From assembly GCA_017518255.1 (NCBI GenBank), contig JAFWVK010000044.1, positions 1-64,000 on the forward strand: a stretch of DNA of 64,000 nt. The letters run 5' to 3'. Of this stretch, positions 26,840 through 35,443 are shown piece after piece; the first letter of the stretch is position 1, and each line of letters begins with the position of its first letter. A program made the translations under genes and the position numbers. The DNA is from Oscillospiraceae bacterium. GTDB lineage: Bacteria > Bacillota > Clostridia > Oscillospirales > Ruminococcaceae. The notes under the pieces are model-generated. The model saw nothing but the letters and a program-made list of their open reading frames with translations. It searched no databases and was not told the origin of the DNA.

Positions 26840-27907
26840 ATGGACATTCGTTTCGAGAAAGCAGCAGCCCTCAAGGCAAAGCCCGCCGATGAGACGAAGC
26901 TCGGCTTCGGTCATATCTTCACGGACTATATGTTCATCATGGACTATGAGACCGGAAAGGGCTGGCATGATGCAAGAATTGTCCCCTACGGCAATCTCTC
27001 GCTCAGCCCGGCAGCACTCTGCCTGCATTACGGTCAGGAGGTCTTTGAAGGTCTGAAGGCATATCGCCGTGCAGACGGCGAAATTCAGCTGTTCCGTCCG
27101 GAAGAGAACTTCAAAAGACTGAACAGCTCCAATCACCGCCTTGTCATTCCGGAGCTTCCGATCGAAATGGCAATGGAAGGTCTGATGGAACTGCTGAAGG
27201 TGGAAAAAGACTGGGTTCCGTCCGCAGAGGGCGCATCCCTGTATATCCGTCCGTTTATCATCGCCGTTGACCCGTTCCTCGGCGTGAAGCCCGGCGATAT
27301 GTATCAGTTCATCATCATTCTTTCCCCGTCCGGCGCTTACTATGCATCGGGTCTTGATCCTGTCAAGATCTATGTAGAGCCCAAGTATGTCCGTGCGGTG
27401 CGCGGCGGTATGGGCTATACCAAGACCGGCGGCAACTACGCAGCTTCTCTGATCGGACAGGATGAGGCACACAAGGAAGGCTATTCTCAGGTTCTCTGGC
27501 TGGACGGTGTTGAGCAGAAGTACATCGAGGAAGTCGGCGCCATGAACATTATGTTTGTGATCGACGGCGAAATCGTTACACCGGAGCTTCAGGGCTCAAT
27601 TCTTCCGGGCATCACCAGAAAATCCGTTCTGGAGCTGACCAAGAGCTGGGGCATGAAGGTGTCCGAGCGGAGAATCACCATTCAGGAAATTGCCGATGCC
27701 TATGACAACGGCAAGCTGGACGAAGTGTTCGGAACCGGTACCGCAGCGGTTATTTCACCGGTCGGTCACCTGAAGTGGGGCGACAAGGTCATGACCATCA
27801 ATGACAACAAGATCGGCCCGATTTCCCAGAAGATCTACGATACCATGACCGGTATTCAGTGGGGCAAGCTGGAAGATCCGTTTGGCTGGGTCGTTCCGGT
27901 AAAATAA
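26840..27907 (+). CDS. ilvE: Branched-chain amino acid aminotransferase
   Basis: PLP enzyme that transaminates leucine, isoleucine and valine with 2-oxoglutarate. The 355-residue length and the motifs [50 protein letters not shown] (containing the PLP Lys) and [15 protein letters not shown] are typical of type II BCATs. AGAGGAAAA precedes the ATG. It is followed by a strong terminator. Confidence 0.95.
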   Translation: MDIRFEKAAALKAKPADETKLGFGHIFTDYMFIMDYETGKGWHDARIVPYGNLSLSPAALCLHYGQEVFEGLKAYRRADGEIQLFRPEENFKRLNSSNHRLVIPELPIEMAMEGLMELLKVEKDWVPSAEGASLYIRPFIIAVDPFLGVKPGDMYQFIIILSPSGAYYASGLDPVKIYVEPKYVRAVRGGMGYTKTGGNYAASLIGQDEAHKEGYSQVLWLDGVEQKYIEEVGAMNIMFVIDGEIVTPELQGSILPGITRKSVLELTKSWGMKVSERRITIQEIADAYDNGKLDEVFGTGTAAVISPVGHLKWGDKVMTINDNKIGPISQKIYDTMTGIQWGKLEDPFGWVVPVK

Positions 27908-27922
27908 TAACTCAGAATGCAG

Positions 27923-27970
27923 AACAGCCGCAGTTGAGGGGGAATTCCCCGCAGCTGCGGCTGTTTTTTT
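27923..27970 (+). terminator. Terminator after ilvE
   Basis: Arms aacagccgcag (27923-27933) and ctgcggctgtt (27955-27965), an inner GGGGAATTCCCC stem, then a run of T. Confidence 0.9.
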
Positions 27971-27974
27971 CGTA

Positions 27975-29147
27975 TTATTTTCCGGCGTGCCGAAGCAGGA
28001 AACGCTTCATGCGTTTTGCCGCCTCTGTCAGATGCTGAAGAGAGTATGCATAGGAAATACGGATATTGTTCTTTCCGCTCTCGCCGAATGCCGAGCCCGG
28101 TACGACCGCGACGTGCTCCTCTTCGAGCAGCTTTTCGCAGAAGGTTTCGCTGTCCATGCCGGTCGGTTCAATGCTCGGAAAGAGATAGAATGCGCCCTGT
28201 GCCGGGAAACAGGGAAGTCCCATTTGTGAGAACCGTTCCAGCAGAAATCTTCTGCGGCGGTCATATTCCTCCGCCATATGAGCTGTGTCGCCGTCGCAGT
28301 GCTTCAGTGCTTCGACGGCAGCACGCTGGCTGACCATCGGCGCACACATAATCGCATACTGGTGGATTTTCCGCGCCTGTGCAATGATTTCGGGCGGTGC
28401 TGCCATCCAGCCGAGCCGCCAGCCGGTCATGGCAAACGCTTTGGAAAAGCCGTTGACAACAACGGTGCGTTCCCGCATTCCGTCAAGTTCGGCAATGGAG
28501 ACATGCTTGGTTCCGTAGGTCAGCTCCGAATAGATCTCGTCGGAGAGAACCATGATATCGGTTCCGCGCAGAACCTCTGCCAGTTTTTCGTAATCCTCGC
28601 GCTCCATGATTGCGCCGGTCGGGTTGTTCGGATAGGAGATCATCAGCAGCTTGGTTTTCGGTGTGATTGCCGCACGCAGTTCCTCCGCTGTCAGCCGGAA
28701 CTGATTTTCCTCTTTGGTCGGGAGTGAGACAGGTACGCCGTCCGCCATTGAGACAAGCGGTGCATAGCACACAAAGCACGGCTCTGTAATCAGCACTTCG
28801 TCGCCCGGATTCAGCAGTGTCCGGAAGGTCAGATCAACCGCCTCCGAGCCGCCGATGGTGACAAGCAGTTCATTTTCCGGACAGTATTCAAGCCGGTATT
28901 TGCGGTGCATATATTCGGAGATTTCCTGACGCAGTGCCAGCAGACCGGAGTTTGCGCCGTAGAAGATCGGCTGCCGCTCCAGCGTGGAAATTGCAGCGGA
29001 GCGGATTGTCCACGGTGTCCGGAAATCCGGCTCACCGACACCGAGCGAGATCACATTCTCCATGGTTTCCGCCAGATCGAAGAATCTGCGGATCGGGGAG
29101 GGTGAGATTGCCTGCGCCCGCTGGGACAGGATTTCACTGTAATTCAA
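27975..29147 (-). CDS. Class I/II PLP-dependent aminotransferase
   Basis: A 390-residue fold-type I aminotransferase. It has SLGVGEPDFRTP at the N-terminus, SYPNNPTGA, LSDEIYSELTYG, PLP-lysine motif NGFSKAFAMTGWRLGW, and NIRISYAYS near the end with the substrate-carboxylate Arg. It is closest in feel to the AspC/AlaT/PatA group that handles aromatic or alanine substrates; the substrate is not decidable here. It overlaps the Lrp-family regulator gene by 4 bp (ATGA), a common pairing for amino-acid-responsive aminotransferases. Confidence 0.92.
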   Translation of the reverse strand: MNYSEILSQRAQAISPSPIRRFFDLAETMENVISLGVGEPDFRTPWTIRSAAISTLERQPIFYGANSGLLALRQEISEYMHRKYRLEYCPENELLVTIGGSEAVDLTFRTLLNPGDEVLITEPCFVCYAPLVSMADGVPVSLPTKEENQFRLTAEELRAAITPKTKLLMISYPNNPTGAIMEREDYEKLAEVLRGTDIMVLSDEIYSELTYGTKHVSIAELDGMRERTVVVNGFSKAFAMTGWRLGWMAAPPEIIAQARKIHQYAIMCAPMVSQRAAVEALKHCDGDTAHMAEEYDRRRRFLLERFSQMGLPCFPAQGAFYLFPSIEPTGMDSETFCEKLLEEEHVAVVPGSAFGESGKNNIRISYAYSLQHLTEAAKRMKRFLLRHAGK

Positions 29148-29620
29148 AATGCGACACCTCTTTCATCGTCCGGTTCATCCTGAATCAGAATACCCTTTTC
29201 CTTATAGCGTTTCAGGACAAAATGTGTTCTGGTCGAGATGACGCCGTCCAGAGTCGCAAGCCGCTGTGCGACAAAAGTTGCGATATCGCGCAGACCGGTG
29301 CCGCTGATTGTAATGCCGAGGTCGTAGCCGCCGGACATCAGCGTAACCGATTCGATTTCGTCAAAAGAAGAAAGCATTTTTGCCAGCTCGTCAAAGCCGC
29401 AGTCCGGCTGCGGGGTAACTTTTAGCTCAATATAGGCGGAAACAGTATCGCGGTCAGCCAGTTCGTCATCAACAATCACGCTGTATCCGCGGATGACGCC
29501 GGTCTGTTCCAGCTCGGCGATCTGTGCTGCAACGGTTTCTTCGGTTCTGCCCAGCATAGCTGCCAGCTCAGCATTGCTCAGGCGGGCATTCTGCTTCAAA
29601 AGTGTAATCAGTTCTTTCAC
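29144..29620 (-). CDS. Lrp/AsnC-family transcriptional regulator
   Basis: 158 residues: an N-terminal winged HTH (LSNAELAAMLGRTEETVAAQI) and a C-terminal RAM/AsnC ligand-binding domain (YSVIVDDEL, AYIELKVTPQ, SGGYDLGITISG). Lrp-type octamers sense amino acids. The overlap with the aminotransferase suggests local regulation of that gene. GGATGAACC and an AAAGG-type site precede the ATG. Confidence 0.93.
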   Translation of the reverse strand: MKELITLLKQNARLSNAELAAMLGRTEETVAAQIAELEQTGVIRGYSVIVDDELADRDTVSAYIELKVTPQPDCGFDELAKMLSSFDEIESVTLMSGGYDLGITISGTGLRDIATFVAQRLATLDGVISTRTHFVLKRYKEKGILIQDEPDDERGVAF

Positions 29621-29655
29621 GGAAGGTTCATCCTTTCTGTTGTCAGGTTCGGGTT

Positions 29656-29874
29656 TTATTTCCCGGCGATTTTATCAATCGCATTGCCGAGAAAATCACA
29701 GACCATGTGTTCAGCCTTGCGTTTTCTGCCGGCGGAGGTGGTCGGGATTCCGGTGACGTTTGCGATTTTGCGCTTTAATTTGGTTGTCGGGGACTGTCTG
29801 CGTTTTCTGCGCGGGGCAGGTGTGCCCGGAAAGATCACAACGACCGGCGCATCGGTTTTTCTTCTCGGTGCCAT
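29656..29874 (-). CDS. Small basic protein of unknown function
   Basis: 72 residues, strongly basic in the first two thirds (APRRKRRQSPTTKLKRK) with a C-terminal amphipathic stretch (CDFLGNAIDKIAGK). A strong AAAAGGAGG site 8 bp before the ATG makes translation likely. It sits in the minus-strand run between pyrC and the Lrp gene. No family is recognised; nucleic-acid binding is possible from charge only. Confidence 0.6.
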   Translation of the reverse strand: MAPRRKTDAPVVVIFPGTPAPRRKRRQSPTTKLKRKIANVTGIPTTSAGRKRKAEHMVCDFLGNAIDKIAGK

Positions 29875-29897
29875 AGTGATTTCCTCCTTTTAAGGTG

Positions 29898-31175
29898 TTA
29901 TTCTTCGTATGTATACCGGATTTCTCCGCCGGTAATCGTCATCATGACTTTTCCGGTGAAGGTCATGCCCTTGAAAACGGTATTGTGTGACCTGGAATGC
30001 AGCTTATCCGGATCGACCGTCCATGTCCGGTTCAGATCAACCAGAATCAGGTCTGCCGGTTCACCGACGCTGAGCGTATTAACCGGCAGATGCAGCAGCC
30101 TTTTCGGGTTGTCATGCATCAGGCGGACGATATCCTGTAATTGCAGCTTCCCGGTGTGATAAAATGCGGTCAGCGTCGCGGCAAGAGAGGTTTCGAGCCC
30201 GACGACACCGTTCGGCGCCTTGCGGAAATCCGCCTTTTCTTCGGCTGTGTGCGGGGCGTGGTCGGTGATGATGCAGTCGATTGTGCCGTCGAGAATGCCC
30301 TCGGTGATCGCCTGCACATCGTCCGGCGTGCGCAGCGGCGGGTTCATGCGGTAATCCGCATCCTGCTTCAGGAGCAGCTCATCGGTCAGCAGGAAATAAT
30401 GCGGGGCGGTCTCGCAGCTGACATTCCCGCCGGCAGCTTTTGCCCGCCGCACGGCATCGGTACTGCCGCGGGTAGAGACATGGCAGATGTGGAGCTGAGC
30501 GCCGGTTTTCAGTGCAGCCTGCAAATCGCGCTCAGTGACGGAATCCTCAGAGAGTCTGTCCATGCCCCTTACGCCGAGCTGTTCCGAGACGGCGCCCTTG
30601 TTTATGATGCCGCCGTCAATGATTGCGAGGTCTTCACAGTGTGAAACAACCGGCAGTCCGGCTTTTTTCGCATTCGCAAGAGCCTGTTCCATGAGCTCCG
30701 CAGTCGGGACGGGTCTGCCGTCATCGGAAAGCGCCGTAACGCCCGCCGCTTTCAGTGCTTCGTAATCAGCAAGCCGCTCACCCTTAAGCCCGACGGTCAG
30801 GGTGCCTGCCTGATGCACGTCCACGCCGGTTTTCTTCGCTCTTTCGAGGAATTCCCGCACCTGCTCCGGATTGTCCATCGGCGGGGTTGTGTTCGGCATG
30901 CAGAGCACTCCCGTCACGCCGCCTGCAAGTGCCGCGGCAGAACCGGTATTGACATCCTCCTTGTGCGTCTGTCCGGGGTCGCGGAAATGCACATGCATAT
31001 CAAACAGCCCCGGCATTGCGGCGAGTCCGCTGCCGTCAATGACACGGAAAGCGGTATCTTCTGCGGCAATATTCTGTCCGATTGCGGCAATTCTGCCGTC
31101 CTTCAGCAGAATATCGCATTCTGCGTCCCGCAGGCTGTCAACTGCGCGGACATTGCGAATCAGAATGGTTTCCAT
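29898..31175 (-). CDS. pyrC: Dihydroorotase
   Basis: Zinc amidohydrolase of pyrimidine biosynthesis that closes carbamoyl-aspartate to dihydroorotate. The 425-residue length fits class I dihydroorotases. Metal motifs are DMHVHFRDPGQTHKED, CHVSTRG and IITDHAPHTAEEK, and the C-terminal LSVGEPADLILVD strand is also typical. AAAGGGGAAA lies ahead of the ATG. No other pyr genes are in the window. Confidence 0.95.
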   Translation of the reverse strand: METILIRNVRAVDSLRDAECDILLKDGRIAAIGQNIAAEDTAFRVIDGSGLAAMPGLFDMHVHFRDPGQTHKEDVNTGSAAALAGGVTGVLCMPNTTPPMDNPEQVREFLERAKKTGVDVHQAGTLTVGLKGERLADYEALKAAGVTALSDDGRPVPTAELMEQALANAKKAGLPVVSHCEDLAIIDGGIINKGAVSEQLGVRGMDRLSEDSVTERDLQAALKTGAQLHICHVSTRGSTDAVRRAKAAGGNVSCETAPHYFLLTDELLLKQDADYRMNPPLRTPDDVQAITEGILDGTIDCIITDHAPHTAEEKADFRKAPNGVVGLETSLAATLTAFYHTGKLQLQDIVRLMHDNPKRLLHLPVNTLSVGEPADLILVDLNRTWTVDPDKLHSRSHNTVFKGMTFTGKVMMTITGGEIRYTYEE

Positions 31176-31179
31176 GTGT

Positions 31180-31410
31180 TCATTTCCCCTTTCGGCGCTT
31201 CTTTTTTCGGCGGAATACCCGTTTCAGTGCATGGCGCACCAGAACATACTTCCAGATGACATCTATTCCTTTTGCGGCGAAAAGCCGGATGCCCTCCTGA
31301 ATCGGGATTGCATCGCTCGGCTTCTCGGCGCCGACGGCATCCTGCCGCCCGAAGCCTGCGTGAAAAAAGCGCTTGCCGTCCTTGCTGCTCCGGCGCCATT
31401 CCTTTTCCAT
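31180..31410 (-). CDS. Small basic hypothetical protein ahead of pyrC
   Basis: 76 residues, ending in a very basic tail (KRVFRRKKKRRKGK) after a short amphipathic segment (GIDVIWKYVLVRHAL). AAAGGGG lies upstream, and the gene ends 4 bp before the pyrC start, so the two are probably coupled. A GTG-initiated ORF in another frame shares the same ribosome site but looks less protein-like. No family is recognised. Confidence 0.5.
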   Translation of the reverse strand: MEKEWRRSSKDGKRFFHAGFGRQDAVGAEKPSDAIPIQEGIRLFAAKGIDVIWKYVLVRHALKRVFRRKKKRRKGK

Positions 31411-31423
31411 GGGTCACACCCCT

Positions 31424-31999
31424 TTATATCATCTGATCGAGTATTTCTTGTTTTTTCTGCGTAAATTCTTCTTTCGTGATTTCGCCGGATTCGAGCTTCC
31501 CTTTCAGCTCGCGAAGCTGCTCGGAATAATTGGGCTCCGTTGCTTCCTCCGGATAAAACCAGTCTATTAGTTTTGATAACAGTCCACGGCTTGGCTGCTC
31601 GTAGTTTTCATCCTCATCATCGTCATACTCTTCATCTAAATCGTCATCAAAGTCATCTTCGTCAGAACCATCTTCATCATAGTTAGAATAGAGCGGAACA
31701 TCTATCGGCTGCTCCGGCTCAGGCTGCGATTTTGGCAGATTTGCAAACAATTCGCTGAGGATGCCGTTAAGTGCATTTGTTTGAACCGTTTCCGAGCGGA
31801 GCCGTTCAAAAAGCAGTGTACGCTGCTGTCTATCCAGCTCGATATATTCCGAAAGAAAGAGAATCGTATAGGTGTATAGCAATCGTTTCCACGTATTCGT
31901 TCCGTTTAGCTCGCGTATCATTTCTCTGAAATAGCCCTTCAAAAGTCGCTGCTTATCCGTATATTGCAGCGGAAAACAGGTGATGATCTTTTTCGGCAT
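31424..31999 (-). CDS. Acidic protein with C-terminal SHOCT-like segment
   Basis: 191 residues. The N-terminal half is helical (YTDKQRLLKGYFREMIREL, YIELDRQQRTLLFERL). A long Asp/Glu tract (about residues 107-132) follows, and the C-terminus, LRELKGKLESGEITKEEFTQ, is a typical SHOCT short helical motif. SHOCT motifs often mediate oligomerisation. No enzymatic motif is seen. It lies between trmB and pyrC on the minus strand. Confidence 0.75.
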   Translation of the reverse strand: MPKKIITCFPLQYTDKQRLLKGYFREMIRELNGTNTWKRLLYTYTILFLSEYIELDRQQRTLLFERLRSETVQTNALNGILSELFANLPKSQPEPEQPIDVPLYSNYDEDGSDEDDFDDDLDEEYDDDEDENYEQPSRGLLSKLIDWFYPEEATEPNYSEQLRELKGKLESGEITKEEFTQKKQEILDQMI

Positions 32000-32013
32000 C
32001 CCAATCAGCTCCT

Positions 32014-32733
32014 TTAAGCGTTCTGCTCCTTTTTCTCCCTCGTATATGCCGGGACGGGCTTGCCGAAGGCATCTGCGGGCGGTTTTGCGATCAGGAAATG
32101 GATTTTTTTGCCCATTTCCGTGAACATATTTTCGTGCTCGGTTCGGATGTTGTCCGCGGGCTCATCTGCGTGCAGATCCTCTGTCAGATGCAGAATCTCC
32201 CAGCCCGATTCCCGGAAATAGTCAATCGACTCATGAAACAAATCCGCGTCGTCGGTTTTGAAGTGCAGCTCGCCGCGCAGAATTGCCGCGTACTGACAAA
32301 GCTGCCTCGGATGCGTCAGGCGGCGTTTTTTGTGCCCTTCCTTCGGCCACGGGTTGCAGAAATTGATGTAGATGCGGTCTACGCCGTCCTCCGGCGCAAG
32401 CACCTCTGAGATTTTCTCAATGTTGATGATCGAGAGCCGGACATTGTCAATCTCTCTGCCGGCTTCCGCAAAAGCTTTTTCGGTCTTGCGCTTTGCCATG
32501 CCCAGCATCTCGGATTTGATATCGAATGCAAGATAGTTGATTTCCGGATGCAGCACGCCCGCCTGCGACACCCAGCCGCCCTTTCCGCAGCCCAGCTCGA
32601 CATAGAGCGGCTGCTCCGGCTTGGCATATGCTGCGCCTTTGCGCCAGCGTCCGTGCAGCGCTCTCGCATCGTCCATGCAGAACGGCGCCGCTGCAATTTC
32701 CGGTCTTGCCCATTTTTTGAATCGGATTCTCAT
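32014..32733 (-). CDS. trmB: tRNA (guanine-N7)-methyltransferase
   Basis: SAM-dependent enzyme that makes m7G46 in tRNA. Its 239 residues contain the SAM-binding VELGCGKGGWVSQ, the TrmB hallmark NFCNPWPKEGHKKRRLTHP, and LHFKTDDADLFHES. It begins with RFKKWARPE as in Firmicute TrmB. It has its own promoter and is the first gene of a minus-strand run. Confidence 0.95.
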   Translation of the reverse strand: MRIRFKKWARPEIAAAPFCMDDARALHGRWRKGAAYAKPEQPLYVELGCGKGGWVSQAGVLHPEINYLAFDIKSEMLGMAKRKTEKAFAEAGREIDNVRLSIINIEKISEVLAPEDGVDRIYINFCNPWPKEGHKKRRLTHPRQLCQYAAILRGELHFKTDDADLFHESIDYFRESGWEILHLTEDLHADEPADNIRTEHENMFTEMGKKIHFLIAKPPADAFGKPVPAYTREKKEQNA

Positions 32734-32764
32734 AATTCAGCGTCCTTATTGTATAGTTATTTTC

Positions 32765-32793
32765 ATTATACCACATAATGCGAAAAAACGCAA
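32765..32793 (-). promoter_or_regulatory. Promoter of trmB
   Basis: Minus strand TTGCGT (32793-32788), 17-bp spacer starting TTTTT, TATAAT (32770-32765), with TGG extended -10. Confidence 0.8.
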
Positions 32794-32802
32794 CGGCTGA
32801 GA

Positions 32803-32834
32803 AATAAAAATTCCCGCCGGAGGTTCCGGCGGGA
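32803..32834 (-). terminator. Terminator of the accessory-island membrane gene
   Basis: Minus strand: arms TCCCGCCGG / CCGGCGGGA (32834-32826 and 32820-32812), loop of 5, followed by ATTTTTATTT. Confidence 0.85.
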
Positions 32835-32893
32835 GGCACATATTCAATAAAGAAATAAATTATACGCTAAGCCAAGGGTTTATTCCAGCATAG

Positions 32894-33310
32894 TTATCTC
32901 CGAACAAAGAGACGGATAATAAAGCATAGCATAGCAACTATGCCAATGTGTATCGCAACAGCGAAAACTATATCCTTATAGCTGAGATTCTTTTTCCATA
33001 GATCAGCGTTCTTCCATAGTTCATTGCGAAGCTGCGCTTTTTCAGTATACGATAGATTGGGATCTTCCATTTGCTCAGTAATGGATTCCGCAACAAAACG
33101 ATAACAATAATCAGTTCGTGACCCTAGAACCTGCAAGATGTTTGATATACTACCAAAAGCTTGAAAGACTAGTTGGAGTGCGGCAAAACACTCATTCTCA
33201 ACGGGCTTATCATTCATTACTTGCAAAGCAGCACTTACGTTCTGAAATTTTACCGAAGATGAAGTAGATGTGTTAAGATTATCGGGATTACTCTTAACTT
33301 TACTCTTCAA
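32894..33310 (-). CDS. AT-rich hypothetical protein with C-terminal TM anchor
   Basis: 138 residues: a Ser/Asn-rich N-terminus, a helical middle (CFAALQLVFQAFGSISNILQV, YTEKAQLRNELWKNADLWKK) and a C-terminal TM helix (DIVFAVAIHIGIVAMLCFII) ending RLFVRR. No family is recognised. Base and codon use are clearly more AT-rich than in flanking trmB and aroF, suggesting horizontal acquisition together with the next gene. Confidence 0.65.
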   Translation of the reverse strand: MKSKVKSNPDNLNTSTSSSVKFQNVSAALQVMNDKPVENECFAALQLVFQAFGSISNILQVLGSRTDYCYRFVAESITEQMEDPNLSYTEKAQLRNELWKNADLWKKNLSYKDIVFAVAIHIGIVAMLCFIIRLFVRR

Positions 33311-33448
33311 TAATTTATACCTCCATAGAATTAAATTTGAAGAATATGTGCCAATTGTATTATATCAAACTGAGTAATGAATGTCAATGCCTTCATCCAA
33401 TTTCAAAGATTATAAATGTGAAAAAGCAATAAAAAAATGATCAATTGA

Positions 33449-34654
33449 CTATTGTTCCCTGTAACGCTGAGTGAAATTGCATGTGTCGCAATGCCATATG
33501 TAGGTCGGCTTTCCGGCGGCACCTGCTAGCAAACCAAGTGGACCGAGAAATACAAATCCGACAGCAGCTTTTCCACCGCTGAATCCTTCGTTCTTCTGAC
33601 CTGTAAAATGCCATTGTAATCCGGAATGGCAATTAGGACATATTCTTGGCGCTTTCCCTTCGACAATCCTATCCGGATTATACGTCGGTGTATTTGAGTG
33701 TAGATTATTCGCAGAAAAGTTTTGCTGAATGACGACATTTGGCGTCACAGGCTGACGCGCTCTGAATTCAAGCTCAGCTTCTCTGCGAATCAGTTCCGCC
33801 CGAAACAAATCTTCCCGTCTGGCTCTTTCGTCTTCAAGCCGAATCTTTTCAGATTCCCGCTGATCTTCGCGGCGAATTCTGTCTGCTTCGAGTTGTTCTT
33901 CGCGTTTGTTTTTTTCGTCTTTTTCAAGTTTTACATCGTAGTAGTAGAGGGCTTCGTGTAAGCTGTAGTCTGGGTTGCGTGACAATTTATCATAAATGAA
34001 CCTAAGAGCTTCTACAGTTTGATATTTATCTATCAGAAACGAAATGTGTGTTTGCTTATCAGCAATTTCAAGTTCTTTTCTTGTTTCGGCAATTTTATTA
34101 GATAAGGATTCAAGTTCTCTTTCTTTATTTGAAATGAAAAGCTCTCTTTCTGTTTCTGCGTTGACTGTTCTGGCGTGCATATTGGATGTTTCTTCTTTTA
34201 ATTTGCAGATACAAAGCCGGAAAACAGGAACACATGCAACAGTTAATAAAGCAAAAATCAGAAAAGCAGCTATTTCTTTTCCTGAAATGCAGTAAATTGC
34301 AATTAGCCCAAATAAAAAGGGAGAAGAAATACCTGCAATTTCCACCTTGAACGCTTGCTCATTACGCTTGATGACAGGCATTTGATATTCTTTGCGTTTT
34401 AATGAAGATTCTTCTTTGCATAATTCATTAAGCTTTTGCAGCATTACAGTTTTTTCCATATGCATATCAAGTGCGTTTTTTATAATCAAACGGTCTTTTT
34501 CTTTTTGCAGCATGTCGCGTTGTGAATCGTTCAAATCAGGAATAAATGGTTCTAAACAAAAATCACATTTTATCATTTCTGGTTCTATATCCGATTTGGG
34601 TGTTATCTTATATTCAGCATTACAATGGGGGCAGTAAACTTTAATTGCATCCAT
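33449..34654 (-). CDS. Zinc-ribbon / coiled-coil membrane protein, accessory
   Basis: 401 residues. An N-terminal zinc ribbon (CPHCNAEY, CDFC) is followed by an alpha-helical stretch, a TM hairpin (about residues 110-155: FLFGLIAIYCI and IFALLTVACVPVF), and a long charged coiled coil rich in Arg/Glu. The C-terminal zinc ribbon (CPNCHSG ... CDTCNF) encloses a Gly-rich hydrophobic segment, GFVFLGPLGLLAGAAG. The start at 34654 has AAAGGAGG upstream. The family is not recognised. The AT-rich composition matches the neighbouring 138-aa gene. Confidence 0.75.
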   Translation of the reverse strand: MDAIKVYCPHCNAEYKITPKSDIEPEMIKCDFCLEPFIPDLNDSQRDMLQKEKDRLIIKNALDMHMEKTVMLQKLNELCKEESSLKRKEYQMPVIKRNEQAFKVEIAGISSPFLFGLIAIYCISGKEIAAFLIFALLTVACVPVFRLCICKLKEETSNMHARTVNAETERELFISNKERELESLSNKIAETRKELEIADKQTHISFLIDKYQTVEALRFIYDKLSRNPDYSLHEALYYYDVKLEKDEKNKREEQLEADRIRREDQRESEKIRLEDERARREDLFRAELIRREAELEFRARQPVTPNVVIQQNFSANNLHSNTPTYNPDRIVEGKAPRICPNCHSGLQWHFTGQKNEGFSGGKAAVGFVFLGPLGLLAGAAGKPTYIWHCDTCNFTQRYREQ

Positions 34655-34700
34655 AAAGATATCCTCCTTTCTTTGGTATGCGTAACAATTCTTTTTCTTT

Positions 34701-34729
34701 ATTATAGGACAATATGTCCAATATGTCAA
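34701..34729 (-). promoter_or_regulatory. Promoter and operator of the accessory zinc-ribbon gene
   Basis: Minus strand consensus TTGACA (34729-34724), 17-bp spacer, TATAAT (34706-34701). The spacer is filled by the dyad GGACAATATGTCC (34707-34719). A second dyad, TGTCA-atac-TGACA (34724-34737), covers the -35 box. Confidence 0.85.
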
Positions 34730-34796
34730 TACTGACAGAAAAGATTCTCCGCTTTTCACAAGTCAGCGGATGGCTGCTTGTGCAATCCTACAAAAA

Positions 34797-34809
34797 GGAC
34801 ACATTGCCC
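34797..34809 (+). promoter_or_regulatory. Imperfect copy of the operator dyad near the Xre gene
   Basis: GGACACATTGCCC matches the GGACA-N3-TGTCC dyad at 34707-34719 except for one arm base. A TATAAT at 34840-34845 follows without a clear -35. Confidence 0.5.
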
Positions 34810-34899
34810 AATTTCGGGACTTCCTCCCTTTTCCTATATTATAATAGAGAAAAATCCGGGAATATAAAAATGGATTCCGGAAAAAGGGAGGGAGCGGCA

Positions 34900-35121
34900 A
34901 TGCCGATGCTGTTCAGCCGAATCCGCGATCTGCGGGAGGACAACGACAAGACACAGAAAGAAATCTGCGAGTACCTGTTCTGCGATCAGTCTCTGTATTC
35001 CAAGTATGAGCGCGGCTTGCGAAATGTTCCGGTCGAGGTGATTATCAAGCTCGCGCATTACTACGGCACCAGCACGGACTATATCCTCGGTCTGACCGAC
35101 AGCAAGCGCGCAAAGCGCTGA
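34900..35121 (+). CDS. Xre-family HTH transcriptional regulator
   Basis: A 73-residue Cro/CI-type helix-turn-helix protein: RIRDLREDNDKTQKEICEYL, then DQSLYSKYERGLRNVPVEVI and YYGTSTDYILGLTD. The start at 34900 is preferred because GGGAGGGAG lies just upstream; ATG 34870 is also in frame. It is divergent from the accessory zinc-ribbon gene. Shared dyads in the intervening region make it the likely regulator of that gene and of itself. Confidence 0.88.
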   Translation: MPMLFSRIRDLREDNDKTQKEICEYLFCDQSLYSKYERGLRNVPVEVIIKLAHYYGTSTDYILGLTDSKRAKR

Positions 35122-35174
35122 CGCTTTCACACTGCAAGACTTTAACGCGATAAAATGTTTGTGCATTTTGCCTA

Positions 35175-35203
35175 TTGCAATTCTGCATGATTTATGCTAT
35201 AAT
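35175..35203 (+). promoter_or_regulatory. Promoter of the aromatic amino acid operon
   Basis: TTGCAA (35175-35180), 17-bp spacer, consensus TATAAT (35198-35203), with TGC extended -10. It places the start near 35210, giving a ~210-nt leader before the terminator. Confidence 0.88.
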
Positions 35204-35236
35204 GAGTGCATCCCGAAACAAAAGGAGCGCAAAAGT

Positions 35237-35368
35237 ATGACCGGTCTGTGCAGCAAGACAGCCGAATACCGATTTTACGGCTTTATCTATTATCCGGATA
35301 AGGTCAGATTCGGTATGGCTGAAAACACTTGTGCATTGTGCAGCAGCGCGCGTTCCGCGGTTTTCTGA
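35237..35368 (+). CDS. Tyr/Phe-rich leader peptide of the aro operon
   Basis: A 43-codon ORF with AAAGGAG 9 bp upstream. Residues 11-25 read YRFYGFIYYPDKVRF: four Tyr and four Phe in 15 codons, and no Trp in the whole peptide. A stem can form between 35261-35272 and 35310-35319 (ataccga/tcggtat plus gcc/ggc) that exactly brackets these codons. An intrinsic terminator follows 10 bp after the stop, then aroF. This is the layout of a ribosome-mediated attenuator: stalling at scarce Tyr- or Phe-tRNA would melt the first stem and favour read-through. A separate function for the peptide is not suggested by its sequence. Confidence 0.8.
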   Translation: MTGLCSKTAEYRFYGFIYYPDKVRFGMAENTCALCSSARSAVF

Positions 35369-35378
35369 TATGCATGCA

Positions 35379-35418
35379 AAAGCGCTTACAGTCATCCGGC
35401 TGTAAGCGCTTTGTTTTA
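35379..35418 (+). terminator. Attenuator terminator before aroF
   Basis: Perfect 13-bp arms aaagcgcttacag (35379-35391) and ctgtaagcgcttt (35400-35412), 8-nt loop, followed by GTTTTA. It ends 26 bp before the aroF start codon. A candidate competing pair is 35328-35335 with 35375-35382 (7 of 8 bases), which would open the base of the terminator stem. Confidence 0.88.
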
Positions 35419-35443
35419 TTCCGGAGAACAGAAGGAGAGTATT

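Noticed and set aside
34714..34899. N-terminal extension of the Xre regulator
   Set aside because: The upstream frame runs through the operator/promoter region and lacks a ribosome site; ATG 34900 fits both the HTH fold and the GGGAGGG site.
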